DNA from: Candidatus Saccharimonadota bacterium
Lineage (GTDB): Bacteria > Patescibacteriota > Saccharimonadia > Saccharimonadales > Saccharimonadaceae
DNA length: 64,000 bases
Reading direction: 5' to 3'
Assembly (NCBI GenBank): GCA_017619315.1
Contig: JAFZSN010000006.1
Location: 1 to 64,000 of the forward strand
Positions 17,994 through 27,280 of the stretch are shown piece by piece; position 1 is the first letter of the stretch; each line of letters begins with the position of its first letter. The notes beneath the pieces are model-generated. The model searched no databases, had not been told where the DNA came from, and saw nothing but the letters and a program-made list of their open reading frames with translations. Both the position numbers and the translations under genes were made by a program.

Positions 17994-18959
17994 ATGTTCT
18001 ACAGAACTGCGGAGAGCGTTTCTCCAAAACACCCAGACAAACTATGCGACCGAATCAGCGATGCGATTTTGGACGCTTATCTTGCTGCTGACCCAGATGC
18101 TAGGGTCGCGGCGGAGACTTGTGGCGGACACGGCGTAGTGTTCGTGACGGGCGAAATTACATCCAAAGCCGACGATATTGACGTCCCGGCTATCGTCCAC
18201 CGCATTGCGGGCGACGATGTCGAGGTGCACACGAAGATTGTCAAACAATCGCCAGAAATTGCACAAGGCGTAGACACCGGTGGCGCAGGTGACCAGGGAA
18301 TTATGATTGGCTATGCTTGTGATGAGACCCCTGAGCTATTGCCGCGCGAAGTGGTGCTAGCCCGCCGATTAAACCAATTCATTTACGACAAGCATCCATA
18401 CGATGGTAAGACCCAAGTCACCATCGCGCCGGATGGCTCGATCGATTCTATCGTGGCGAGCTTTCAGAATGTTCCGCACGACGAGCTAGAAAAGTTGGTA
18501 CGTGATTTTATTGCTAAAGAAAAACTAGACGGTAAATTGGAGCTACATATTAATCCGGCAGGGGACTGGAATCAAGGTGGCTTTGACGCCGATACCGGGC
18601 TCACTGGTCGTAAATTGATCGTAGATAATTACGGTCCACGCGTAGCAATTGGTGGTGGATGTTATTCCGGCAAGGACCCGTCTAAGGTGGACCGCTCCGC
18701 AGCTTATATGGCACGTCGCATCGCGGTAGATTATCTCCGCAAGCGCAAAGCTCATGAGGTGCTAGTAAGATTAGCCTATGCAATTGGTTATGCTGAGCCT
18801 TTGGAGAAGACCGTAATAATTGATGGCAAACCAGAAGAAATTGAAGGCTACGACCTTACTCCGCGTGGAATTATCAAATATCTAGATTTGAAGCGCCCAA
18901 TCTACGAAAAAAGTGCCGAATACGGCCACTACGGCGAAGGATTTGACTGGGATAAATAA
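17994..18959 (+). CDS. metK: S-adenosylmethionine synthetase, short form
   Basis: It makes SAM from methionine and ATP. Signature segments are SVSPKHPDKLCDRISDA, GAGDQGIMIGYA, the GGGCYSGKDPSKVDRSAAYM loop and GYAEPLEKT. At 321 residues it is about 60 shorter than typical MetK (~380-400). The missing parts are in surface loops rather than the catalytic motifs. It is preceded by the SAM riboswitch, which would close a feedback loop. AAAGGA lies 8 bases before the ATG, inside the 3' edge of the switch. Confidence 0.95.
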   Translation: MFYRTAESVSPKHPDKLCDRISDAILDAYLAADPDARVAAETCGGHGVVFVTGEITSKADDIDVPAIVHRIAGDDVEVHTKIVKQSPEIAQGVDTGGAGDQGIMIGYACDETPELLPREVVLARRLNQFIYDKHPYDGKTQVTIAPDGSIDSIVASFQNVPHDELEKLVRDFIAKEKLDGKLELHINPAGDWNQGGFDADTGLTGRKLIVDNYGPRVAIGGGCYSGKDPSKVDRSAAYMARRIAVDYLRKRKAHEVLVRLAYAIGYAEPLEKTVIIDGKPEEIEGYDLTPRGIIKYLDLKRPIYEKSAEYGHYGEGFDWDK

Positions 18960-18980
18960 AAATCGGTTTTTCACCGATTT
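18960..18980 (+). terminator. Hairpin after metK
   Basis: AAATCGGT and ACCGATTT form a perfect 8-bp stem with a five-base loop right after the stop codon. No strong T run follows, so it is a weak terminator or RNA-protecting hairpin. Confidence 0.5.
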
Positions 18981-19068
18981 CTAACACATCATGGTGGGGC
19001 TCAATTAACCAGGTTTTAACAGCGTATATAAAAGAAATTATGCGGCCATATTATGATATAATAAAGCC

Positions 19069-19587
19069 ATGAAGAAGCTATTTACTATTGATTTGAAAGA
19101 CTATAATCCAAATGGAAAAAAGTTTTATCGTCCATCTGTTCGTGGTATTATTTTTGACGATAAAAATAATATTGCGATGATCTATAGTAAAAAATACCAT
19201 TTTTACAAATTTCCTGGTGGAGGGATTGAAGGAAATGAAACCCATCTTGACACATTGGCTCGCGAAATAAAAGAAGAAACCGGCATGACTCTTATTCCAG
19301 AAACTGCTAAAGAATTCGGTGAGGTTCTAAAGATTCAAAAAGGTGACGAAGTCGGTGAAAATACAATTCATATTCAGCAGAACTTTTATTATACCTGTAG
19401 AGTAGAAGATAAAATCGGCGAGCAGGATCTTGATGATGGAGAAAAAGACTTAGATTTCGTTCTGGAATTTATCCCAGTTGAAAAAGCGATACAGACTAAT
19501 GCAGTTTTTGAAAGCAACGACCCATTCAAGAAACAGATGGCCGAGCGCGAAAAACGAGTCTTAGAGATAATCAAAGAGACACTTTAA
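19069..19587 (+). CDS. Nudix hydrolase
   Basis: A 172-residue enzyme that should cleave a nucleoside-diphosphate-linked compound. The Nudix box is complete: GGGIEGNETHLDTLAREIKEETG at about residues 48-70, with the metal-binding REIKEE. The substrate is not readable. The gene is clearly more AT-rich than its neighbours and lies next to a foldback element and a tRNA gene, which hints at acquisition. TATAAT at 19057-19062 ends six bases before the ATG (leaderless). Confidence 0.85.
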   Translation: MKKLFTIDLKDYNPNGKKFYRPSVRGIIFDDKNNIAMIYSKKYHFYKFPGGGIEGNETHLDTLAREIKEETGMTLIPETAKEFGEVLKIQKGDEVGENTIHIQQNFYYTCRVEDKIGEQDLDDGEKDLDFVLEFIPVEKAIQTNAVFESNDPFKKQMAEREKRVLEIIKETL

Positions 19588-19589
19588 CC

Positions 19590-19696
19590 CAAGGGATTTA
19601 ACCGACAAAATCATAGAGGTAAATTACGGTTTTTGCTACGTTTTTTGTCGCAAAAATAGCACAAAAATAGCCCTCTATTTCAACAAGGGATTTAAC
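19590..19696. repeat. Foldback sequence flanked by 13-bp direct repeats
   Basis: CAAGGGATTTAAC occurs at 19590-19602 and again at 19684-19696. Between them ATAGAGG faces CCTCTAT and TTTTTGCTA faces TAGCACAAAAA, so the enclosed ~80 bases can fold back on themselves. The whole sits between the Nudix gene and tRNA-Leu. The layout resembles a tiny non-autonomous mobile element or integration scar; no transposase is present. Confidence 0.45.
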
Positions 19697-19745
19697 AGAA
19701 TCACAAAGAGTAGGAATAGTTTTGCGAATTATTTTATAAACCGTT

Positions 19746-19832
19746 TGGTGGGCGGCGTGGGACTTGAACCCACACGGTATTGCTACCACAAGATTTTGAG
19801 TCTAGCGCGTCTACCAGTTCCGCCAGCCGCCC
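19746..19832 (-). tRNA. tRNA-Leu (anticodon CAA)
   Basis: On the minus strand GGGCGGC and GCCGCCC form the acceptor stem, followed by A and an encoded CCA. The anticodon loop is CTCAAAA, which gives CAA (reads TTG). A long variable arm typical of leucine tRNA follows, and the T loop is GTTCAAGTC. All arms pair. Confidence 0.95.
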
Positions 19833-19880
19833 AGTGGTGTAATTATATCATAAAAGGGCATAATATGCTATAATTGGGCC

Positions 19881-21089
19881 ATGGATTCTGATAAAGGTGG
19901 GCAGTCTTCGAGTGATTTGCAAAGACAAACAGCCGCAGCAATCGCCAGAAAGAAAGTTCTGGCGGCTTATGCTGAGGCGGCTCAAAAATCCGCCAAAGAT
20001 GGCGCAAAAGAGCAGAGAAAACTAAAAGATACGCCCATCGTGCCACGCATCAATTCCGAATCCTGGAAGAAATACCATTCCGCTTGGCAGGGTTATTATC
20101 AGAAATACTACAATGATTACTATTCCAAAGCCGCTAAGGACTACATCGCTAAGGAACGCTTGAAGGACGCCAGGGAAAAGGCAGAGGAAGAAGAAATCCT
20201 AGAATCTCTCACAAAATATAGCAGAAAAACCGATAACAAGGCGGGGCTATCCCTAGATCCATTGGATACTAAGAGCGCGGATCAAAACTCCGAAAATAGC
20301 AGCTATGCCGCTTCAAATCTGAAGCGCAAAATCCGCAAAAAAGCGACCGAAAGCGCCAAGAAAACCAGAAGACATCGTAAGTTGATCCCGATTCTAGCTG
20401 GCGTGGCGGTAGCGCTGACGATATTGTTCCTGCAATACAACCGTTTGATTTTCGCCCCAATTATGGCCTATGTGTCGCCAGGGAATGTCCCAGCATCGCA
20501 GATTGAGGCGATTGACCCAACTGTGACTGGTCAGGTTTCAGCGGACCCAAGACTGATAATACCAAAATTAAACGTGGATGTACCGGTTAGTTTCGGGATA
20601 CCGCTTTCTGACGTAATGAGCGCAATGAACCATGGCGTTGCTCATTACCGAATCGCCGGAGCGTCCGCATACCCAGGCGAAATTGGCAATCTCGTAATCA
20701 CTGGGCATTCAGCGGGCGACGTTTATAGTTCAAATCCGTACAAATATATCTTCTCGGGCCTCGAGAGACTTGAAGATGGTGATTTGATTTATGTAAATTA
20801 CAATTCCGTAAGGTATACGTATCGCGTGATCAAAAAAGAAGTTGTAGACCCATCGAACGTTGCCGCCTTAGTTGTTGACACCGATAAGCCGCTTCTCACG
20901 CTTGTAACCTGTACGCCACTCGGTACATCGAGGAACCGTTTACTGGTGACAGCTGAACAGATTTCGCCGAGCTATGAGGGCGCATCAGAATCTGACGAGG
21001 TTAAGACAGACAGCAACGATACACAATCACTGCCATCCAACGAACCATCCTTCTTCGAAGGGGTATGGAACTTCATGACCGGGCAATAA
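19881..21089 (+). CDS. Sortase (class D/E-like) with long cytoplasmic N-terminus
   Basis: A 402-residue transpeptidase that links surface proteins to the wall. About 165 residues of charged, helix-rich cytoplasmic sequence come first, then a membrane helix near 170-190. The sortase domain follows with PKLNVDVPV, the catalytic His in NLVITGHSAGD, the Cys in LTLVTCTPLG and the Arg in TSRNRLLV. The long N-terminal extension is unusual. A possible substrate is the surface protein at 28156 with its APNTG motif. TATAAT at 19869-19874 ends six bases before the ATG (leaderless). Confidence 0.9.
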   Translation: MDSDKGGQSSSDLQRQTAAAIARKKVLAAYAEAAQKSAKDGAKEQRKLKDTPIVPRINSESWKKYHSAWQGYYQKYYNDYYSKAAKDYIAKERLKDAREKAEEEEILESLTKYSRKTDNKAGLSLDPLDTKSADQNSENSSYAASNLKRKIRKKATESAKKTRRHRKLIPILAGVAVALTILFLQYNRLIFAPIMAYVSPGNVPASQIEAIDPTVTGQVSADPRLIIPKLNVDVPVSFGIPLSDVMSAMNHGVAHYRIAGASAYPGEIGNLVITGHSAGDVYSSNPYKYIFSGLERLEDGDLIYVNYNSVRYTYRVIKKEVVDPSNVAALVVDTDKPLLTLVTCTPLGTSRNRLLVTAEQISPSYEGASESDEVKTDSNDTQSLPSNEPSFFEGVWNFMTGQ

Positions 21090-21141
21090 AAAAAATATTC
21101 AATACCCAATTAGCTATCAAGAAATCACAATAAAACTATTT

Positions 21142-22248
21142 TTATTCTACGATTTGTTCTCGCATCAAAGTATCATCACTGAAGTAGTACAACCATCTAT
21201 CACGCGTTAAATAAACCGGAAAACGCGAAGAAACGCCAGTAGTTAATGAGCGGCGGTTGAGCCCGTCAAAGTCGTAAACGAAGAGTTCGCCTTCTTTAAC
21301 CGAGTAAATCGTGCTGCCATCTAGCCAACCAAAGGTCTCGCCATCGACGGCCCAGTTTGTTATTTGCATTGTTTCCATATCTAGGGTTGCAATTGTAGGG
21401 CCAGCTGAGAAAACAATAAACTCACCATCGTCGCCGGTATGGAACCCTGAAGGCGTGAATGGGAGTTCGGTAGTAAGTACTGGCTCTTCGACATCCTTTT
21501 TATACATTGTAACGGTTGCTCCTTCGACGATTGTGAGATAGCGATCATCGTAAAACTTGCTGAAAATCGTCTCGGCAGTTTCGCTAACTTCCAGATCTGG
21601 GTTAAAAGCTTTCAACGGGTCTTCTTCGGTTGGTTTCTTGGGCTTTTTGAATAGTTCATATAGTAAATCTCTCGTGACTGGCTTTATTTCGGGTTTTTCG
21701 GAATCAAGATTTAATACTTGCCAACCCGCGATCGGCTCGGAGTCTTGGCTAGTGGGTGGAAGAGCATATTGTTCAGTGTCTAGAGTGGCCAAATCGCCGG
21801 AATAAAGGAATAATTGGTTTTGTTTACCATTAGTAAAGACTTTAGTGGTGCCAAGTGTGTCTGCGATTTTAGTCTTTTCGCGTTCCAAAAGAAAAAGCCT
21901 TGGGTAACGAATGCGGTAAAGTAAACCTTCGGAAATATTAATTGTCTTGGTCCAAGAATCGTAGCCTTCTTTCGTGAGCAAAATGGTATGTTCGCCACTC
22001 GTTAACACTTTTGATGTGTTTGTGACCTGAAGCCAGCCAGATTCGCCATCAATCGTGATGTCTGCACCCGTTGGGGCGGAAGAGATTTGCAGCATTCCTT
22101 GGCGTTCAACTTCAAAGTCAGAGTTCAACCAATAACCAGACACAACTAGAGCCAAAACAATCACCGTGGCAATAATAGTTAATACCATTAAAACCTCAGA
22201 GAAGATTACTTTTATGCTTTGACGTTTTTTAATTGCGTCGGGATCCAT
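21142..22248 (-). CDS. PEGA-domain membrane protein
   Basis: A 368-residue protein with a short basic N-terminus, a membrane helix (about residues 15-40) and then a PEGA domain (APTGADITIDGESG to EGYDSWTKTINI, about residues 58-100). The rest looks like a beta-propeller-type segment with regular repeats of FxxDxxY and similar strands. PEGA proteins are surface-exposed and often wall-associated. A minus-strand TATAAT (22256-22261) ends seven bases before the ATG. It is convergent with the sortase gene. Confidence 0.75.
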   Translation of the reverse strand: MDPDAIKKRQSIKVIFSEVLMVLTIIATVIVLALVVSGYWLNSDFEVERQGMLQISSAPTGADITIDGESGWLQVTNTSKVLTSGEHTILLTKEGYDSWTKTINISEGLLYRIRYPRLFLLEREKTKIADTLGTTKVFTNGKQNQLFLYSGDLATLDTEQYALPPTSQDSEPIAGWQVLNLDSEKPEIKPVTRDLLYELFKKPKKPTEEDPLKAFNPDLEVSETAETIFSKFYDDRYLTIVEGATVTMYKKDVEEPVLTTELPFTPSGFHTGDDGEFIVFSAGPTIATLDMETMQITNWAVDGETFGWLDGSTIYSVKEGELFVYDFDGLNRRSLTTGVSSRFPVYLTRDRWLYYFSDDTLMREQIVE

Positions 22249-22341
22249 GATTCATATTATAACATAATTATTAATAAAAAATACCCTTGCGCTTTCTCCT
22301 AAAAAAGAGTATGATTTATCTAAGAATAAGCGAGGTATTAA

Positions 22342-23241
22342 ATGCAAAAGACAGAATCAAGAGAGCAGAGTAAAAGCGTTCGTCGCCGTGCTATGCCCTC
22401 TACTACCCTAAATCGCCGTTACGTAAAAAGGCCTGTTAAGAGTTCCGACGTAAAGGTTTCTGTCAAGCAGGGTAGTCACAGTCAGATTCAGCATTTTAAT
22501 AGCCCTATGAGCGACATCAGCACCAAGAAGACTCAACCGGTTAAAACCACTGAAGTCGGCAAGACCGTGGCTCATCCTATTCATGAAGTTGCAAAAGAGA
22601 GAATGAAGACCCGCAACGCAGCGACTACGAAGAAAACCACCGGCATGGTTTCAGCTATGACCGCAAAGGAGCTGAAGGATCAGGCTATTCGAAAAGCCTT
22701 GGCTTCTGCCGCAAAAACCGACGACACCTACACGGAGGAGGTAAACGACAGAAAGGCTAGGGGCGGTTTTATGGGCCAGTTTAGGCTTGGTAGAGTGATG
22801 CTCGCCCTTACTTGCACCGCTGTTGCAGTATTTGCTATCGTCTATTTTGTAAACCTAAATATGCCTGATATTTCGCTTCGGGTCGCAGCTATGCAGACTG
22901 GGATTGAAGCAAGCTATCCTAACTATGTCCCTAGGGATTATACGTTGTCGGAAATTTCTTCCGAAGAAAGCAAGATTACACTAAAATTCGTAAACAACGC
23001 GAGCGGTGATGATTTTACATTGGTTGAAGAGAAATCATCTTGGGACTCCAGCGCTTTACAGAATAATTACGTCAAAAATGAGTTCCCGGAAGGTTATTCA
23101 ACTATCCGCGAGCAAGGTTTGACTATCTACGTCTTCGACAGCAATGCGGCGTGGGTAAACGGCGGCGTGGTCTATAAACTAACCGCTCCAAAAGACACTT
23201 TAACTAAGAAGCAAATCAAAACAATTGCTACATCGATGTAG
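22342..23241 (+). CDS. Membrane-anchored protein with a DUF4367-like outer domain
   Basis: A 299-residue protein. The first 145 residues are basic, rich in K, R, T and S, and probably disordered in the cytoplasm. One membrane helix (about 153-172) follows. The C-terminal 110 residues (YVPRDYTLSEISSEESKITL onward, ending in VYKLTAPKDTLTKKQI) resemble DUF4367, a domain seen in lipoproteins and anti-sigma-like proteins. The gene is convergent with gltX, with one base between the stops. GCGAGG precedes the ATG. Confidence 0.6.
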   Translation: MQKTESREQSKSVRRRAMPSTTLNRRYVKRPVKSSDVKVSVKQGSHSQIQHFNSPMSDISTKKTQPVKTTEVGKTVAHPIHEVAKERMKTRNAATTKKTTGMVSAMTAKELKDQAIRKALASAAKTDDTYTEEVNDRKARGGFMGQFRLGRVMLALTCTAVAVFAIVYFVNLNMPDISLRVAAMQTGIEASYPNYVPRDYTLSEISSEESKITLKFVNNASGDDFTLVEEKSSWDSSALQNNYVKNEFPEGYSTIREQGLTIYVFDSNAAWVNGGVVYKLTAPKDTLTKKQIKTIATSM

Positions 23242-23242
23242 T

Positions 23243-24682
23243 TTAAATAGCGCGAGCTACAGCGTTTAGGCGTGACAAAGTCTTGTCGCGACCTAAAACT
23301 TCCATGGTGAGGTTAAGGGCTGGGCTAAATGGCGCAAAACTAATTGCGATTCTAATCAGGCTAAATAGTTCGGCGGGTTTTTTGCCGGTCTTTTCTAATA
23401 AGTCATTCAGCACACTCTGCAAATGGTCAGCATCCCACTCCGAGAGGGAAGACAAGGCCGCAATCGACTCCTTAAGAAGCGATTCGATCTCCGCTTCAGA
23501 AAGTTTTTTGACGAATTTATTCTTGGTTAATAGATCTAGGTCGATTTCCGGCTCTTTAAAGAAATAGTCGGTCATACTTCTTAGGTCTGAGAAAGTTTTT
23601 AGTCGATCATAGATAATTGAAAGGACCTTTTTCTTGTAGTCTTCATCAAAATTTGCTGCGACTTCTGGCCAAAAATCTCGCGTGCGATCATACAACGCAC
23701 CGACGCCCTGTTCGTCAAAAATGCGCCTTAGCCATTGCCCATTCATCCAGAGTAGTTTGACCTCGTCATAACGTGCACCAGAAGTCTGAATTCGATCAAG
23801 CGAGAAACTATCGATCAGTTCGTCTTTAGTATAAATTTCTTGTTCAGTGCCATCGTTCCAACCAAGGCAGGCGAGGTAGTTCAGCATAGCCTCTGGCAAA
23901 ATGCCGTCGTCGCGGTATTCAGTGACAGATTTAGCGCCGTCGCGTTTGCCAAGTTTTTTATTGCCTTGAGGAGCAAGGATGTGAGGCAGGGAAACAAACT
24001 TCGGCCAAGGAAGGTTTAACGCGTCATAAAGCGCCAAATAATTAGGCGTACTGGACAGATATTCTACGCCGCGCATAACGTGCGTAACACCCATTTCGGC
24101 ATCATCCACAATGTGGGCAAAGTTATACGTGGGGTAACCATCTTTTTTGATCAGTATAATATCGTCCTGGACTTCTGGCCCGGCGTGCATGTCGCCCATT
24201 ACTTCGTCGTGCCATTTATAATCCTTAGGATCAGCTTTAAACCGAAGCGGCATGCCAAGCTCCCATTTAGGTGGGTTCTCGGGCCGGAAATTCCGGTAGA
24301 GAAACGGAGTTTTGTTTTTGGTGCATTCGTTACGATATGCTTCAATAGTTTCAGGTGGAGTAGGGTCAGCATATGCACGACCGGAATCGATAAGCTTCTT
24401 AGCCCATTCTAAGTAAATCTCTTTTCGTTCGCTTTGGAAATAGGGAGCATTTGGACCGCCAACGATTGGGCCCTCGTCCCATTCAAGCCCTAACCACTTC
24501 AGGGTATCTTCGATCAATTCAGTCGCACCATCAACATAACGAGCTCTGTCAGTATCTTCGATACGAAGAATGAATTTACCGTTTTTTTGGCGCGCAATTA
24601 AATACGGATAAATGGCGGAACGCACATTTCCAATATGAATATAGCCAGTTGGGCTAGGCGCAAATCTAGTAACAATACTCAT
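23243..24682 (-). CDS. gltX: Glutamyl-tRNA synthetase
   Basis: A class I synthetase, 479 residues. The HIGH-type motif is in RFAPSPTGYIHIGNVRSA, and the KMSKS-type motif is KKLGKRDGAKSV near 242. The tRNA-Glu gene (27034) lies 2.4 kb away. Discriminating or not for tRNA-Gln cannot be judged here. A minus-strand TATAAT (24690-24695) ends seven bases before the ATG, so the mRNA should be leaderless. Confidence 0.97.
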   Translation of the reverse strand: MSIVTRFAPSPTGYIHIGNVRSAIYPYLIARQKNGKFILRIEDTDRARYVDGATELIEDTLKWLGLEWDEGPIVGGPNAPYFQSERKEIYLEWAKKLIDSGRAYADPTPPETIEAYRNECTKNKTPFLYRNFRPENPPKWELGMPLRFKADPKDYKWHDEVMGDMHAGPEVQDDIILIKKDGYPTYNFAHIVDDAEMGVTHVMRGVEYLSSTPNYLALYDALNLPWPKFVSLPHILAPQGNKKLGKRDGAKSVTEYRDDGILPEAMLNYLACLGWNDGTEQEIYTKDELIDSFSLDRIQTSGARYDEVKLLWMNGQWLRRIFDEQGVGALYDRTRDFWPEVAANFDEDYKKKVLSIIYDRLKTFSDLRSMTDYFFKEPEIDLDLLTKNKFVKKLSEAEIESLLKESIAALSSLSEWDADHLQSVLNDLLEKTGKKPAELFSLIRIAISFAPFSPALNLTMEVLGRDKTLSRLNAVARAI

Positions 24683-24718
24683 GACCTATATTATATCACG
24701 ATCCCAAAAGTCTTGTTA

Positions 24719-25660
24719 CTAGTCTATTTTGTTCTTGTCGCTATTTTTCGATGCAACGAAGAATCCAACACCGGCTAGAGCGGCTACACCAGAGGCAATC
24801 GCGAGGCCAGTTGCGAGGGAGGTGCCGCTTGCGACATTTTCTACGTTTTCTTGCCTGGTAGAAACACCTTGAGGAGGAGTATAGCCACTATATGCACTGC
24901 GATTATCGCCGTCACTTACTTCAGTAGTAATAGAATTGGTATGGTTAGTAGAATTGGTCCTTCTGTAAGTGTATGTAGTAGCGCCATTCGTAGTGCCACC
25001 AGTCGTAGTTCCACCGCCACTATAAATCGGGACGTTATCCATAGGATTCGGCCTAGCTGGATCAACTGGAGTTATCGGATTATCGTTGTCGATATTGCCA
25101 GTAACCACACTGATAACCACCGTACTGGCATATTTACCAGATGGGGTAGCCGTGCTAGCTTTGGCGCCGAAGAAAATATCTCTACTGTTGATAGTTTGGC
25201 TCTGAGCGCTTGAAATTAGTGTGATTGGAGCCCCACTAGCACCGGCCATGGCGCTATAAGTACTAGAATTGTCCCCGGCATCGGTGTCATTTAACGAATA
25301 GCCCCAGCGGTCAGCAGGGAAGCTACCTCTCGGGTAATTGCTGGTTAGCGTATGGATTGTACCTTTGTCGGCAACATGGACAAGGTCCGTACTAGTGGAT
25401 TTTGTAGCCATAGAGGCAACAAAACCATTATCATCGTTGGTGTTAACCGTAATGCTAACTTTGTTCCTTAGGAATGTGTTGACGTCACCCACCGCCCATT
25501 CTGAAGGCGTAGTGATGGAAACGCTCAAAAAATCTTTCACGTTTACTTGGAACTCAACTTCTTGCTCTGCGGCTGAAACAACAGGACCCTGGCTAAAGGC
25601 TATTAGTCCGAGCACAAATACCACTGCTGAGCCCATGATGACCTTAGATTTCATAAGCAT
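24719..25660 (-). CDS. Secreted surface protein with C-terminal membrane anchor
   Basis: A 313-residue protein. The signal peptide (residues 4-31) ends near SAAEQE. A beta-rich domain follows (VKDFLSVSITTP to VVISVVTGNID, about 35-195), reminiscent of secreted DUF/camelysin-like domains but not firmly assigned. A low-complexity G/T/S/N linker (about 205-265) then leads to a membrane helix (about 280-302) with a basic tail. No LPXTG motif is seen. The minus-strand TATAAT (25667-25672) ends six bases before the first ATG, which selects 25660 over the ATG two codons later. Confidence 0.65.
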   Translation of the reverse strand: MLMKSKVIMGSAVVFVLGLIAFSQGPVVSAAEQEVEFQVNVKDFLSVSITTPSEWAVGDVNTFLRNKVSITVNTNDDNGFVASMATKSTSTDLVHVADKGTIHTLTSNYPRGSFPADRWGYSLNDTDAGDNSSTYSAMAGASGAPITLISSAQSQTINSRDIFFGAKASTATPSGKYASTVVISVVTGNIDNDNPITPVDPARPNPMDNVPIYSGGGTTTGGTTNGATTYTYRRTNSTNHTNSITTEVSDGDNRSAYSGYTPPQGVSTRQENVENVASGTSLATGLAIASGVAALAGVGFFVASKNSDKNKID

Positions 25661-25757
25661 AATTCGATTATAGCATAAGTTCTTCTTTTTTGCTTAGTTT
25701 TTATGTTTTTTATAAAAATGTGGAAAAGTTAAAGTTTTTATGTATAATAGTAAGTGA

Positions 25758-26972
25758 ATGAAAAAAGTTAAGTTTGATAGCGAATCCCAAACTAAAGATT
25801 TCACAACTTCTCCCCATGAGAAAAAGTGGACTATTCTTCTGATAGTTGGATTGGTTGCCCTCGCTGGCGGCGCCGCAATGCTAGCATTTGCATTGCTAAG
25901 CCACGGTGGCGAAAAGGTAGCTCCTACCTTTCCGGATATGTCATCCAAAGACGACGAGAAACGAACCTATAGTAATCTGACCGGTGAAGAGCTTGCGGAT
26001 GCAGGGCTCGTTAACGCGCCGGTATTTTGCATTCAGACTCCAAATGGCACTGACGGGGCTAGGCCTCAGGCGGGGCTCAACACCGCGGGTGTAATATTTG
26101 AAGCGATCGCCGAAGCTGGAATCACGAGGTTTGCCGCTATTTACCAAAATCCTACTTCTGCTGTGATCGGGCCGATTAGATCCCTTAGATTGTATTATTT
26201 GCAATGGGACACACCATTCAATTGTACTATTGTGCATGCAGGTGGGGCCGATGACGCCCTGGCCGCCGTAAGAAGTGGTGGATATCGCGATTTGACCGAG
26301 AATTACACTTATATGTATAGAGGAACTTACGGCAACCGTCTCTGGAATAACCTCTTTACAACTTCGACACTTTTAAAACAGTATAATTCCGACAATGGTT
26401 ACAATACTTCAGACGTGAATGGCTTTACTAGAATGACACCGGAAGAATCAAACAAAGCACGAATTGACGATTTGGTGACCGAGAAGCTAGATATTACTGC
26501 GCCAGCTAAAGGTAATACTTCTGAGTTGACCGCAAAAGTCACAAATATTGGACTAAGATTTGGTGGTTGGGCTAATTTCAATGTAAACTATACTTACGAC
26601 GCTAACTCAAATAAATATCTGCGTTCATACGAATCGGGTGCAAGCCATGATGTATACAACTGCCCGAATGAAGATTTGGGAGAGAAAAACCCAGAAGACG
26701 TGTGCGAACTCACGCAAATGGCGCCTTCGGTAGTAATCGCTATGATGGTGAACGAAAAGAAGGCCTGGGATAATTATCACGAGGACATCACGGCGATCGG
26801 ATCAGGCGATGCGTACGTTTTCCAAAACGGTAACGCAGTGCGCGGTACTTGGAAAAAAGGTTCAGCAGAGGACCAAATCAAGTTTTATGATACGGATGGG
26901 GAAGAGATTAAGTTAGCTCCTGGACAAACATTCGTATCAGCTGTCCCAAATTACGGAAGTGTTGATTTTTAG
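25758..26972 (+). CDS. DUF3048 (YerB-like) membrane-anchored protein
   Basis: A 404-residue protein with a membrane helix at about 27-52 and an extracellular DUF3048 pair. Telltale segments are ARPQAGLNTAGVIFEAIAEA, GITRFAAIYQ and VIGPIRSLRLYYLQW. In Bacillus YerB is a lipoprotein of unclear role; here a membrane helix replaces the lipobox. TATAAT at 25743-25748 ends nine bases before the ATG, so the leader is at most two or three bases. It is divergent from the surface protein at 25660. Confidence 0.85.
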   Translation: MKKVKFDSESQTKDFTTSPHEKKWTILLIVGLVALAGGAAMLAFALLSHGGEKVAPTFPDMSSKDDEKRTYSNLTGEELADAGLVNAPVFCIQTPNGTDGARPQAGLNTAGVIFEAIAEAGITRFAAIYQNPTSAVIGPIRSLRLYYLQWDTPFNCTIVHAGGADDALAAVRSGGYRDLTENYTYMYRGTYGNRLWNNLFTTSTLLKQYNSDNGYNTSDVNGFTRMTPEESNKARIDDLVTEKLDITAPAKGNTSELTAKVTNIGLRFGGWANFNVNYTYDANSNKYLRSYESGASHDVYNCPNEDLGEKNPEDVCELTQMAPSVVIAMMVNEKKAWDNYHEDITAIGSGDAYVFQNGNAVRGTWKKGSAEDQIKFYDTDGEEIKLAPGQTFVSAVPNYGSVDF

Positions 26973-27033
26973 ATTCGGCTATGCTATAATAAATACGTGC
27001 ACCTAACCCCCCTTGGGTGCACATCGTGTATCT

Positions 27034-27110
27034 GGCTCCTTCGTCTAGTGGTCCAGGACGTCTGGTTCTCATCCAGAAAATCGCGGGTTCGACTCCCGCA
27101 GGAGTCACCA
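27034..27110 (+). tRNA. tRNA-Glu (anticodon CTC)
   Basis: GGCTCCT pairs with AGGAGTC (one G-U), followed by A... and an encoded CCA at 27108-27110. The anticodon loop TTCTCAT gives CTC. The T arm is CGCGGGTTCGACTCCCGC. A TATAAT lies at about 26983, and a terminator follows. Confidence 0.95.
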
Positions 27111-27122
27111 GAAATAAAAAAG

Positions 27123-27147
27123 AAGACCTGCAAGGTCTTGTTTTTTT
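27123..27147 (+). terminator. Terminator of tRNA-Glu
   Basis: AGACCT and AGGTCT pair around a GCA loop and run into seven T. Confidence 0.85.
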
Positions 27148-27149
27148 AT

Positions 27150-27240
27150 TTCTGCTGGTTCTGCAAGAACCGAACCCGCGAAGCGGGTTCGCACCGTAGT
27201 GAGCGAAGCGAACGAAGGTTCACCCTCCCGCAGGAGGTAT
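27150..27240. repeat. Hairpin cluster with decayed copy of the tRNA T arm
   Basis: Hairpins follow each other: GGTTCT/AGAACC, then GAACCCGC/GCGGGTTC (8 bp), then CCTCC/GGAGG. Two blocks are identical to the adjacent tRNA-Glu: GCGGGTTCG (27183-27191, in the tRNA at 27083-27091) and CTCCCGCAGGAG (27225-27236, in the tRNA at 27093-27104). This looks like a broken duplicate of the tRNA 3' half with an insertion in the T loop. Confidence 0.5.
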
Positions 27241-27280
27241 CGAAATTACTAGAAGAGGCAAAAAATAGTATAATATAAAC

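Noticed and set aside
26997..27278. 93-codon frame across tRNA-Glu
   Set aside because: It reads through the tRNA and its terminator; no start signal.
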